Source: Neptunomonas marina (lineage in GTDB: Bacteria; Pseudomonadota; Gammaproteobacteria; Pseudomonadales; Balneatricaceae). Taken from it: a stretch of DNA of 64,000 nucleotides. Positions 1 to 8,510 of the stretch are shown in pieces. Each line of letters opens with the position of its first letter. Position 1 is the stretch's first letter. Under the pieces are notes generated by a model, which worked only from the letters and a program-made list of their open reading frames with translations, had not been told where the DNA came from and made no database searches. The translations under genes and the position numbers were made by a program. The stretch covers positions 124,001-188,000 of the forward strand of contig NZ_SACQ01000003.1 in NCBI RefSeq assembly GCF_004005935.1, given 5' to 3'.

Positions 1-155
1 ACAACCAGCACGTAAGCCACCGTCGCGCCAAGTACAAACGGTAAAGCCCGCATGACACCAAACTGAGACCCTGTCGTTGTCGCGATGATATTAACGGGCC
101 CTGGCGAAACCGCACCGGTTAAAGCAAAAATCCACATCGAAAAAGCTAACGTCAT
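1..155 (-). CDS. LysE/RhtB-family amino acid exporter, N-terminal fragment
   Basis: Only the first 51 codons lie in the window; the gene runs off the left edge. The translation starts MTLAFSMWIFALTGAVSPGP and continues with VNIIATTTG, the N-terminal transmembrane helix with the SPGP motif typical of LysE/RhtB exporters, which expel amino acids or their derivatives across the inner membrane. A GGAGG Shine-Dalgarno stretch lies a few bases upstream of the ATG at 155. The substrate cannot be told from this fragment. Confidence 0.75.
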   Translation of the reverse strand, partial: MTLAFSMWIFALTGAVSPGPVNIIATTTGSQFGVMRALPFVLGATVAYVLV

Positions 156-250
156 AACTACCTCCAACACTGAAGGCCGCAGGTTACAAAACGGTTAGCA
201 AGAAATATTGAACGCTATTGGCAACTTACGCTGCCAATAGCTGGAGGTCG

Positions 251-1714
251 TTAGTCCGCTAGGGGTAACTGTATATGGAAGGTCGAACCAATTTCGACAT
301 CAGAGGTAACAGCCATATTGCCGCGGTGCTGCTCGGTAATAATGTAGTGAGAGAAGGATAACCGCCCACCCGCATCATGATCTTCTGACTCGCCATCTTG
401 GCTGAAGAACGGCTCAAACAGGTGCATCTGCTCTTCGTGGGTCAGCCCGATACCATTATGCTGCACCCGGATCCACAGGCTGTCATAGCACTCAGACAAC
501 ATCAGCTTTATTTTTGGCTCGTAAGGATCGCTAGCCTGCGCAGCACGAGCCGAGATAGAGCGCATCGCGTGTCTGAAAAGACTTAACAGCACTTGCTGAA
601 GTTCTGTGATATAGCAAGGCAATACCGGTAAATTCTCTTCGAAATCACGTTCGATCTTAAGGTCGCGGAACGTGAATGAGTCACTGCTGATCACATCGTT
701 CGCAACGCCAACGGCACTCTCCATTACATCGATGACATTGGCCTGCTGTTTGCTCTGATGCTGGCTACGTGCAAACGCCACTAAGTTATTGGTAATCGTA
801 GAGACCTGCGTGCCCTTTTCAGACATATCTGCCAGCAACGCCTCCAGCTTGGCAACTTTCTCTTTATCGGCCTCATCCTTAATGAAGTCATGCTGGGACA
901 AAATGCCCTGAAAGCTCTTTAGGTCCAGCAAAATAGCTTGCAGCGGCGCGTTGATATCATGCGCCATGGTTGAGGCCAGCTCCCCCATGAACGACATCTT
1001 ATCGTTATGGATAAGCATGTTCTCAGCGGTAATCTGCTTACTCACGTCATCCACCAGTATCACGACGCCCGGATGGTCAGCATCCCGTAACGGATAGATC
1101 GTAATGTCAAAGTGAGAAACGCTACGCAAACTTTGCTTAAGGTGGATGGTGCGGTTTTCGCGGATCGCCTGTTGAACCGTTTCTGGCTGGATTGTCGCCG
1201 AAGGGTAGACCTCCCATAAGTTTCGCCCAAGCGCATCATCCGCACTAATACCCGAGGCTTCTGCAACACGACGGTTCCACTGCGTAACTCGGCCCTCTTT
1301 GTCCAAGCTGATCAGCATTAACGGCATACTGGTGAGGATATCCTTGATATAGGACTCCGAAACCCGCAAACGGCTGGTCGTATTAACGTGCTGCTCCACC
1401 TCTTGGGCAAGAAGCTGGTTACTCTCTTGCAGCAACCGGTTGGATTCATCTAACGTCGCGGTGCGGTCTTTAACACGCTGCTCTAGCTCTTTACGAATCA
1501 CGTTGAGTTCGTGGTTAGCTTTCTTTTCGCGGCGCTTAGTGAGAAACAGCCAGATGGCAATAATGGTAAGCAGGATGATCAGAATCCCGCTACTCCAGTT
1601 TGCTACGTACTGCCAGTTCGTGTTCCCCTGCTCATCTTTGATCGTAAACTTAATAGCTGCCTGTACAAACGGTGTCATCAGGAGCAGCACGAGGGGGAGT
1701 AAAAATTTCTGCAT
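251..1714 (-). CDS. PAS-domain sensor histidine kinase with degenerate ATP-binding site
   Basis: This 487-residue membrane protein has a signal-like N-terminus (1-20), a transmembrane helix (about 43-58), a coiled coil (60-115), a PAS domain (about 120-230) and a HisKA-like H-box with His252 in MAHDINAPLQ. The C-terminal HATPase region is recognisable through the F-box (LFEPFFSQ, 432-439), but the N-box reads LLSLFRHAMRSI, with His382 where the Mg-binding Asn is expected. The G1 box has His419 in place of Asp, and the G2 glycine loop is reduced to GGRLSFSHYI. The frame is fully open, so the protein is probably made but may be a weak or inactive kinase. No response regulator is adjacent. The gene is divergent from proS. 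Confidence 0.8.
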   Translation of the reverse strand: MQKFLLPLVLLLMTPFVQAAIKFTIKDEQGNTNWQYVANWSSGILIILLTIIAIWLFLTKRREKKANHELNVIRKELEQRVKDRTATLDESNRLLQESNQLLAQEVEQHVNTTSRLRVSESYIKDILTSMPLMLISLDKEGRVTQWNRRVAEASGISADDALGRNLWEVYPSATIQPETVQQAIRENRTIHLKQSLRSVSHFDITIYPLRDADHPGVVILVDDVSKQITAENMLIHNDKMSFMGELASTMAHDINAPLQAILLDLKSFQGILSQHDFIKDEADKEKVAKLEALLADMSEKGTQVSTITNNLVAFARSQHQSKQQANVIDVMESAVGVANDVISSDSFTFRDLKIERDFEENLPVLPCYITELQQVLLSLFRHAMRSISARAAQASDPYEPKIKLMLSECYDSLWIRVQHNGIGLTHEEQMHLFEPFFSQDGESEDHDAGGRLSFSHYIITEQHRGNMAVTSDVEIGSTFHIQLPLAD

Positions 1715-1973
1715 AAAGTTGTGGGCTCATCGCACAAAAAATGGATCTATGATCTTGTCGGAAACCGCCTGAGTATATCATCTCAGCCGACCGAGAGACC
1801 GCTAAATACTTGATAACAAGTCATATTCCAAAGTTCCCTTCCGATTATAGCAATTTCTTGCCGGTGACATTACCAATCCGTCGACACAAACATGCCTGCC
1901 CCTTGGCAGCGAAGGCACATCCCCATAGAATAGTCCGATTAACCGATTGGATACTAAAAGGGTTCCTATTGCC

Positions 1974-3689
1974 ATGCGTGCAAGCCAATTTCTTATTGCT
2001 ACTTTAAAAGAGACCCCATCTGACGCGGAAGTCGTCAGTCATCAGTTGATGCTGCGTGCCGGCATGATTCGTAAAGAAGCCTCTGGTTTATACTCGTGGC
2101 TGCCCATGGGCTTGCGTACGCTGCGTAAAGTTGAGCGCATCGTCCGCGAAGAGATGGACAACGCAGGCTCCCAAGAAGTTCTAATGCCCGCGATTCAGCC
2201 ATCTGAGCTCTGGGAAGAATCGGGCCGCTGGGAGCAATATGGCCCTGAGCTACTGCGCCTTAAAGATCGCCACGGCCGTCCATTCTGTGTTGGTCCAACA
2301 CACGAAGAGGTCATCACCGACCTAGTCCGTCGTGAACTGCGTAGCTACAAAGAGCTACCTGCAAACTTCTACCAAATTCAAACCAAATTCCGCGATGAAA
2401 TTCGTCCACGCTTTGGTGTGATGCGCTCCCGTGAGTTCATCATGAAGGACGCTTACTCTTTCCACATCGATCGTGATTCACTGTGCCAGACCTACGACGT
2501 GATGTATCAGGCATACAACAACATCTTCACGCGCCTCGGTCTGGATTTCCGCCCAGTGATCGCCGATAACGGTTCGATTGGCGGTACAGGCTCGCACGAG
2601 TTCCACGTGCTCGCTGACTCCGGTGAAGATGATATCGCCTTCTCTAATGGCAGTGATTACGCAGCCAACGTGGAGATGGCAGAAGCATTAGCACCCGCAG
2701 CCGAGCGTGCTGCCGCTAGCGCTGAGATGACCCTTGTCGACACGCCTGATGCAAAAACGATCGAGCAATTGGTAACGCAGTTTGAGCTGCCTATCGAGAA
2801 GACGGTCAAAACACTCATCGTTAAAGCTGCAGAAGACGCCGAAGTGGACTTCGTTGCGCTATTGGTGCGCGGCGACCACGAGCTTAACGAGATCAAAGCT
2901 GAGAAGCAGCCACTGGTTGCAGCTCCGCTTACCTTCGCAACTGAAGAGGAGATTCGCTCGGTGATCAATGCAGGTCCGGGCTCCCTTGGTCCTGTGAACC
3001 TGACAATTCCGTGCATCATCGACCGCAGCGTTGCGGTGATGTCTGACTTCGGTGCAGGTGCCAATATCGACGGCAAGCACTACTTCAACATCAACTGGGA
3101 ACGCGATGTCGCAACACCTGAAGTTGCAGATATTCGTAACGTTGTTGAGGGTGATCCAAGCCCATGTGGCCAAGGCACACTGCAAATTAAGCGCGGTATC
3201 GAAGTGGGCCACGTGTTCCAGTTGGGCACTAAGTACTCCGAAGCGATGAACGCGACCGTTCTAGATGAGAACGGCAAGGCAACAGCTGTTGAGATGGGCT
3301 GTTACGGCATTGGTGTGACACGTGTAGTCGCTGCAGCTATTGAGCAAAACCACGACGAGAACGGCATCATCTGGCCAAAAGCGTTAGCGCCATTCCAAGT
3401 GGTACTGGTTACGCTGAACTACGATAAGTCTGAAGATGTTCGCCGTGTGGCAGACGATCTTTACGCGCAGCTGCAAGCGGCCGGTGTCGAAGTTCTGCTA
3501 GACGACCGTAAAGAGCGCCCAGGCGTTAAATTTGCAGATATGGAACTAATCGGCATCCCGCATCGTTTGGTTATCTCTGACCGCGGCATCAAAGCTGAAA
3601 CCTTTGAATACAAAGGCCGCCGTGATGATGAGAAGCAAGACGTAGCCGCTGAGGGTATCGTTGAGTTTATCAAACAGCAGATCGGCTAA
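1974..3689 (+). CDS. proS: Prolyl-tRNA synthetase (bacterial type with editing domain)
   Basis: Class II aminoacyl-tRNA synthetase that charges tRNA-Pro with proline in the cytoplasm. The 571-residue protein begins [20 protein letters not shown], the usual ProRS N-terminus, so the ATG at 1974 is preferred over the upstream TTG at 1947. Motif 2 is visible around [20 protein letters not shown] and motif 3 in [17 protein letters not shown]. The insertion between them (about residues 220-400) is the INS editing domain that removes misacylated Ala. The C-terminal anticodon-binding domain ends the protein. The gene is followed by a clear intrinsic terminator and stands alone. Confidence 0.97.
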   Translation: MRASQFLIATLKETPSDAEVVSHQLMLRAGMIRKEASGLYSWLPMGLRTLRKVERIVREEMDNAGSQEVLMPAIQPSELWEESGRWEQYGPELLRLKDRHGRPFCVGPTHEEVITDLVRRELRSYKELPANFYQIQTKFRDEIRPRFGVMRSREFIMKDAYSFHIDRDSLCQTYDVMYQAYNNIFTRLGLDFRPVIADNGSIGGTGSHEFHVLADSGEDDIAFSNGSDYAANVEMAEALAPAAERAAASAEMTLVDTPDAKTIEQLVTQFELPIEKTVKTLIVKAAEDAEVDFVALLVRGDHELNEIKAEKQPLVAAPLTFATEEEIRSVINAGPGSLGPVNLTIPCIIDRSVAVMSDFGAGANIDGKHYFNINWERDVATPEVADIRNVVEGDPSPCGQGTLQIKRGIEVGHVFQLGTKYSEAMNATVLDENGKATAVEMGCYGIGVTRVVAAAIEQNHDENGIIWPKALAPFQVVLVTLNYDKSEDVRRVADDLYAQLQAAGVEVLLDDRKERPGVKFADMELIGIPHRLVISDRGIKAETFEYKGRRDDEKQDVAAEGIVEFIKQQIG

Positions 3690-3712
3690 TGCTGCCCTCT
3701 GCTAACGAAAAG

Positions 3713-3736
3713 AGCCTCCATTAGGAGGCTTTTTTA
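3713..3736 (+). terminator. Rho-independent terminator of proS
   Basis: Seven-base-pair perfect stem (AGCCTCC / GGAGGCT) with an ATTA loop, followed by a run of six T residues, 24 bases after the proS stop codon. Confidence 0.9.
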
Positions 3737-3784
3737 TTGCTATGTAGACCCGTAAAAAGTCAAAACAGGCAACACGACTCATAC

Positions 3785-3811
3785 AAAAAAGGGACCTAGC
3801 GGTCCCTTTTT
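3785..3811. terminator. Bidirectional terminator between proS and the Cache-HAMP gene
   Basis: Six-base-pair stem GGGACC / GGTCCC with a TAGC loop, flanked by A6 on the left and T5 on the right, so it can end transcription in both directions. It sits just beyond the stop codon of the minus-strand gene at 3827. Confidence 0.85.
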
Positions 3812-3826
3812 CATCATCACGTGTAA

Positions 3827-4690
3827 CTACCCCTGCTTGAGCTTTTTGAAAATCACTTTCAAGCTCTTTTGCATACGGCCAATCGCGTCTGCCAGCTCAC
3901 CAATCTCATCTTTTGAATCGACAGAGATATTGGTGTTCAGCTTACCCAAACTCATCTGGCGTGCGCTTTCAGACAATTCAAGAATTGGTTTTACCAGTGC
4001 TCGGTTCGAGAACCATAAGTTAATTAAGACAATCACGATTAAGATCGCCACACCGACGCCCGACGATATAACCACTGTTGCTTGTATTTTTGCATCAACC
4101 TCAGCTTGTTTTAACGCAACAGCATCATCGATATCATCAATATAAAAGCCAGTTCCTAGCACCCAACCTAATGGCTTAATATCAACGGCATAACTCAGTT
4201 TCGGCGCCTCTGTACCCCGTGACGGTTTATCCCAAAGATACTCGACATAACCACCACCGTTACGCCCCGCTTTGATCAGATCTGCAATAAGCGGCGTACC
4301 GTTTACATCTTTCAGCTCAATGACGTTGCGCCCTTCAAGCTCTGGCTTAGCGGCGTGAATCGTCATCACCCCATCGTAGTTCAGTCCGAAAATGTAACCA
4401 TCTTCATCACCATAAGAGATCGCACGCACTGCGGTGTACACTTGGCGCTTCATCTCTTCAACATCCAACTCAGATGTTAGAATAGGACGAATCGAGCTTT
4501 CGGTAATCTCGATATAATTAAGCAGAGATTCGCGCTTTGATGCCATCATGGTGGTTCGAATCTGATTCACTTCTTGCTCGCCAAGAGAGCGAAGTTGATA
4601 GATCGAAACAAGCATCAGTGCGATAACGGTTAGGATCAACGGAACAGCAGTCAGCAGAAGGATCTTCTGCTTAATTTTGAGATTTCTCAC
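3827..4690 (-). CDS. Single-Cache plus HAMP membrane protein without signalling domain
   Basis: The protein resembles the front half of a methyl-accepting chemotaxis protein: a cytoplasmic start, a transmembrane helix (about 9-33), a periplasmic single-Cache (sCache-2-like) domain with DEDGYIFGLNYDGVMTIHA and GWVLGTGFYIDD, a second transmembrane helix, and a HAMP domain ending in DSKDEIGELADAIGRMQKSL. It stops about 10 residues later, with no MA methyl-accepting domain. I chose the GTG at 4690 (287 residues) because GGAG lies 8 bases upstream; a TTG at 4711 gives 294. A terminator follows directly, so truncation by a recent deletion is not obvious. Ligand and output partner are unknown. Confidence 0.75.
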   Translation of the reverse strand: MRNLKIKQKILLLTAVPLILTVIALMLVSIYQLRSLGEQEVNQIRTTMMASKRESLLNYIEITESSIRPILTSELDVEEMKRQVYTAVRAISYGDEDGYIFGLNYDGVMTIHAAKPELEGRNVIELKDVNGTPLIADLIKAGRNGGGYVEYLWDKPSRGTEAPKLSYAVDIKPLGWVLGTGFYIDDIDDAVALKQAEVDAKIQATVVISSGVGVAILIVIVLINLWFSNRALVKPILELSESARQMSLGKLNTNISVDSKDEIGELADAIGRMQKSLKVIFKKLKQG

Positions 4691-4819
4691 GAGTCCAACT
4701 CCAAGGGCCAAGAGGTCGCATCCGACAACCTCACTATATTATTGTTATTTAAAGGCTTCATGGGCGTGTTTGCCAACGCATAGGACTATATTCGGTTCTT
4801 CACCGAATGGAAAGCATGA

Positions 4820-5824
4820 TTAAAGTGGAAAGCGTTGCGGCTCGATCTCAAGGGATACGCCATAGGTCTTAGAGATCGATTCTCGAATGCGCTCGGCAAG
4901 CTGCAGCAACATATCGATCTCGCCACCACCAGTGTGAGTTAGCACCAGTGCTTGCTGTTGGTGAACACCAACGCAGCCCTCTTGGTAGCCCTTCCAACCG
5001 GCCTGATCAATCAACCAACCTGCCGCTAGTTTCATACCATTTCCCGATGGAAACGCCACAATCTTAGGGTACTGCTTATGCAAAGTTTCATAATGGGCCT
5101 GCGAAACGACTGGGTTCTTAAAAAAGCTCCCAGCATTACCCAATACGGCAGGGTCTGGTAGTTTCTGTTGGCGTAAAGCGATAACCGTCTCGAAAACCTG
5201 CTTAGGCGAAGGTGACAACTCCCCTTGCTGCGCCAACGCATCGCTTAATGCCTTGTAACGACATACCGATATCGACTCTCGCGCGAGTTGGAGTGTAACT
5301 TGGGTAATGACGTAACGCCCCGGGGTGCGCTTAAACAAGCTGTCACGATAAGCAAACTCGCACGCCAAATTATCGAAGCGAACAAAGCGTTCATGTTGCA
5401 GATCGAACGCTCTTACACAAACCGCAACATCACACAGCTCAGTGCCATACGCACCGATATTCTGCACGGGCGCAGCGCCCACCTTACCGGGTATCAGCGC
5501 CATCGACTCAATACCCGACAACCCCTGATCAATGCTCCAGCCCACAAAATCGTGCCAATTTTCGCCCGCATTGACAGTGACAAGCGCATCATTGTGCAGC
5601 TCAATCCCGCGGATGTTGATGAACAACACAACCCCTTCGATACGGGGCGCTATAAGGATGTTAGAGCCACCACTCAGCACGTGGATCTTGAGATTCTCGG
5701 CCTTGGCAAAGGCTACTGCCTCAAGAAGGTCGGCCTCCGAATCAATCTGAATAAAGTACTGAGCAACAGAGGAGAACCCCAACGTATTGAGCTGTTGCAG
5801 AGAATGATCTGCTAAAACGTTCAT
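4820..5824 (-). CDS. murB: UDP-N-acetylenolpyruvoylglucosamine reductase
   Basis: FAD enzyme that reduces UDP-GlcNAc-enolpyruvate to UDP-MurNAc in cytoplasmic peptidoglycan precursor synthesis. The 334-residue protein shows the FAD-binding LSGGSNILI (50-58), the loop GKVGAAPVQNIGAYG (113-127), YRDSLFK with Tyr159/Arg160, the catalytic Ser233 in GNAGSFFKNP and the C-terminal catalytic Glu region LEIEP. The YRDSLFK segment and length match type I MurB. Its ATG overlaps the stop of the phosphatase gene by 4 bases (ATGA), so the two are translationally coupled. Confidence 0.96.
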   Translation of the reverse strand: MNVLADHSLQQLNTLGFSSVAQYFIQIDSEADLLEAVAFAKAENLKIHVLSGGSNILIAPRIEGVVLFINIRGIELHNDALVTVNAGENWHDFVGWSIDQGLSGIESMALIPGKVGAAPVQNIGAYGTELCDVAVCVRAFDLQHERFVRFDNLACEFAYRDSLFKRTPGRYVITQVTLQLARESISVCRYKALSDALAQQGELSPSPKQVFETVIALRQQKLPDPAVLGNAGSFFKNPVVSQAHYETLHKQYPKIVAFPSGNGMKLAAGWLIDQAGWKGYQEGCVGVHQQQALVLTHTGGGEIDMLLQLAERIRESISKTYGVSLEIEPQRFPL

Positions 5825-6306
5825 GCCATCAGCTTTTTCTGAATATCTACCAACAACCCCATCGACGCATTCTCAACAAGGTCTAGCACGTGCTCGAAGC
5901 CCGATTCACCACCGTAGTAAGGATCCGGCACCTCTGACTCAACGCACTGCGCAAAATCAAGCAATAACCCTAGGTGGCCATCATAATCCTGCGGAGCAAT
6001 GGCTTGTAAATTTGCCAAATTCTCATTGTCCATCGCTAAGATGTAATCAAATGCTTCAAAGTCACTCGCACTAACCTGCCGCGCACGCAACGAAGACAGA
6101 TCATACCCGCGGTTTGCGGCAGCGGCACTTGAGCGCTGATCAGGAGACTTGCCAATATGGTAAGCCGCTGTCCCCGCTGAATCTACGCTAACCAAACCTG
6201 AAAGCCCCGCTTGCGCGACCATATCTTCAAATACACCATGCGCACTAGGAGAGCGGCAAATATTGCCGAGACAGACAAAAAGAACGGATTTTTTATTTCC
6301 CATCAA
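5821..6306 (-). CDS. Low-molecular-weight protein-tyrosine phosphatase
   Basis: Small cytoplasmic phosphatase of 161 residues. The P-loop CLGNICRS gives Cys12 as nucleophile and Arg18 (CX5R), and the general acid is Asp128 in VPDPYYGG, so all catalytic residues are present. It overlaps murB by 4 bases. An LMW-PTP gene next to murB is a common arrangement in gammaproteobacteria. The physiological substrate is unknown. Two in-frame Met codons open the frame; the first is used here. Confidence 0.92.
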   Translation of the reverse strand: MMGNKKSVLFVCLGNICRSPSAHGVFEDMVAQAGLSGLVSVDSAGTAAYHIGKSPDQRSSAAAANRGYDLSSLRARQVSASDFEAFDYILAMDNENLANLQAIAPQDYDGHLGLLLDFAQCVESEVPDPYYGGESGFEHVLDLVENASMGLLVDIQKKLMA

Positions 6307-6439
6307 AAAATCATACCTTACTGCGTTATTGGAAAGAGCCTAGACATCAAACTGGCGCGGACATTATAAAGCAAACTGGCCGCAAAGAGCGTTATGCGAC
6401 AAAAGCTCAAACGATATTCCTTCTCGCACATGGCCCTAA

Positions 6440-7426
6440 CTACAAAACAGAATCGAGCCACTGCGCGAGCTTGGCTACTAGTACCTGTTGAAACTCAGCG
6501 CGATCGAACCCGTCTGGATCTTTTGCAACAGGGCCGAGTTCCACCTTTAACGCATCAGGAAACGTTGTTAAAAAAGAGAAGTGGCCCGCGTTAGCGATAA
6601 CCTCATGAGTCAGCAGGGTTGCATCGGGTAAGCCGTTGGCAATTACGGCAGCGTTGTAACGCGTTGTGAGTACTTGATCAAACTCAGCACTAAGCATAAG
6701 AACCGGTATATCGACCGCCGCTAACTCTCTGTCGGCTGCAAATAGCACGCCTACGGGGGCCATGAGAGCCAGTGCTTTTACCCGTGAGTCTTTAGGGTGC
6801 TGAATAGAAACCTCTTTCAACCCACCAGCACGAGCTGCAAGGCAATACGAGTCGGTTAGCGTATTCGTAAGGCACTGCTCAAGCAGTGTATTGGTAGAGG
6901 CAACACCTCCAGCAACCGTCAGCGCCGTGTAGCCGCCCACCGAGTGCCCTAGCACCGCGATCTTATCGGATTGAATATGGTTATGTACTGGCGCTAGCGC
7001 GAGCAAAAAATCGATAGCCGAAGAGATATGCTTGGGGCGCTCAGTATAGTTTTGTACAGAACCTGCTCGCGTATTGTCACGAAAGTTATTCCCAGGATGT
7101 AACGGCATTGCCACGATAAAACCACGACTCGCTAACCCAACAGCGATATGGTTATAAGACAAGGGGCTAGCACCGGAACCATGGGAAAAAACCGCCAAGG
7201 GAAAACGCCCTTCTGCCATCGGAGCACCTATAGCTAAACTTAGATGAAAAGGCCCAAACTCCACATGCTTTGCATCCGCCTGAGTAGGATAAAACACCAT
7301 CATATCGAAGCGCTCAGCACCGCCCGCTGGCGCTACCTCCACGCGTTTGAAGCCAACATCATATGCTAAAGAGACGCTTGAGAAACCACAGCACAGAGCC
7401 ACCAACACGCTAAGAAAATACTTCAT
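6440..7426 (-). CDS. Secreted alpha/beta hydrolase (dienelactone hydrolase / PAF-acetylhydrolase-like)
   Basis: A 328-residue protein with a signal peptide (MKYFLSVLVALCCGFSSVSLA). The mature part has an oxyanion-type SHGSG stretch, a nucleophile elbow GHSVGGYTAL, a later Asp in SAEFDQVLTT and His in NAGHFSFL, a complete Ser-Asp-His set in the expected order. Related proteins are esterases or lipases of the platelet-activating-factor acetylhydrolase group; the substrate here is not known. I chose the ATG at 7426 because AAGGA lies 6 bases upstream. The longer reading from a TTG at 7462 adds only a short hydrophilic leader. Confidence 0.75.
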   Translation of the reverse strand: MKYFLSVLVALCCGFSSVSLAYDVGFKRVEVAPAGGAERFDMMVFYPTQADAKHVEFGPFHLSLAIGAPMAEGRFPLAVFSHGSGASPLSYNHIAVGLASRGFIVAMPLHPGNNFRDNTRAGSVQNYTERPKHISSAIDFLLALAPVHNHIQSDKIAVLGHSVGGYTALTVAGGVASTNTLLEQCLTNTLTDSYCLAARAGGLKEVSIQHPKDSRVKALALMAPVGVLFAADRELAAVDIPVLMLSAEFDQVLTTRYNAAVIANGLPDATLLTHEVIANAGHFSFLTTFPDALKVELGPVAKDPDGFDRAEFQQVLVAKLAQWLDSVL

Positions 7427-7492
7427 CATCGTTCCTTGAAAATTAAAAAACTGTGATAGCAAATACGCTTAAAACCGAATCATGATTATAGA

Positions 7493-7795
7493 TCAGGCAG
7501 ACTCTTTCAGCTTACGGAGCGCAATGCCGGCTATAACTAAGCCTCCGCCAATAAGGAGGCCAAAGGGCACTGTCGGTATGGCTGCCGCCGCTGGGCTAGG
7601 CACAGTGAGAAGCGGCGAAAGTACATAAAGATGACGACTGTTATTTGAGTTAGCCGCATTTGCCCAATCTTGATCCGTCTCACCCAGACCTCCTACCGCA
7701 CACCCGCCGAGAATTGCATAGCCTAATGTTCTACCTACTACTCGCTGCCCCAAAGCATCAAACCCAGTGAATGCCCATTCGCTTGATAAAAGCAT
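7493..7795 (-). pseudogene. C-terminal remnant of a surface protein with a CTERM-like sorting tail
   Basis: The 100-residue open frame ends in a tripartite tail: Pro-rich VPSPAAAAIPTVP, a hydrophobic helix (FGLLIGGGLVIAGIAL) and basic RKLKESA. This resembles IPTL/PEP-CTERM sorting signals handled by exosortases. There is no signal peptide, and the frame opens without a convincing start. Upstream on the same strand (7796-7900) coding-like sequence continues in other frames up to nearby stop codons, so this looks like the 3' end of a decayed gene. No exosortase gene is in the window. A short intact gene cannot be excluded. Confidence 0.45.
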
Positions 7796-8091
7796 ATTAC
7801 CGTTCTCGTCACTTTTCTAAAGTAAGCCAGTTTGTATCCCACTTTGATTAAGTCCTGTTAGTAACTCCGCCATCAGGATAAGTGCAGGCAGCTTGAATTT
7901 GATATCAGCTAGGCCAAAAGGGCTCATAAACGCGTCAACGCTTTGGAACGATCCAATAGGTTAACTAGTAAACTTATGAGGGAAACAGTAAGACTTTACT
8001 CCCTGTCAGAGACACTGGGCATATTTTCATAATTGCTTGCCTTCCATAGCTGATTTAATCTGTCTCAAGATACCTAGTTAATGGAAAATTT

Positions 8092-8424
8092 ATGCACAAG
8101 ACTATAATTTTTGCGCTGATTACAGCCCTTTCAACTACTGCTACTGCAGAACCAAGGGTCGATGCCTCAACCGATGAAAAACTGCAAGCATCACTTACAA
8201 AGATGTATGAATCCGTACCAGCAGGATCTAAAAAAAAGCTGGAAGATGCTATTCAAAATTTAGTCTATATGGACTTTTTTTGGCCCGATAGAAAATATAG
8301 CAATGAGCAAATTGAGGCTAACTTGCGGGAACGCTTAACCGGAAGAACTGCTACAGCTCTAATAGAGCTGAGTGAACAACTTATTGCTGAGCAAAAGATT
8401 TTACGTAGCCAAGAAAACCACTGA
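8092..8424 (+). CDS. Small secreted protein of unknown function
   Basis: The 110-residue protein has a clear signal peptide (MHKTIIFALITALSTTATA, cleavage expected before EPRVD) and a charged, mainly helical mature part containing YMDFFWPDRKYSNEQIEANL and a C-terminal amphipathic helix. I do not recognise a catalytic motif. It is alone between the decayed CTERM fragment and the convergent histidine kinase gene, with no obvious operon partner. Location in the periplasm is inferred from the signal peptide only. Confidence 0.6.
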   Translation: MHKTIIFALITALSTTATAEPRVDASTDEKLQASLTKMYESVPAGSKKKLEDAIQNLVYMDFFWPDRKYSNEQIEANLRERLTGRTATALIELSEQLIAEQKILRSQENH

Positions 8425-8510
8425 CTCCCTCCCTCAAATCAAGCAACACCCTCCTCAACGTAGCACTTGTTACATAGCGCTCTATTTAGGAAACAGTATT
8501 TCAATCCCGC

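Noticed and set aside
5288-5815. 175-codon open frame opposite murB
   Set aside because: Antisense shadow of a fully conserved gene; composition has no recognisable domain.
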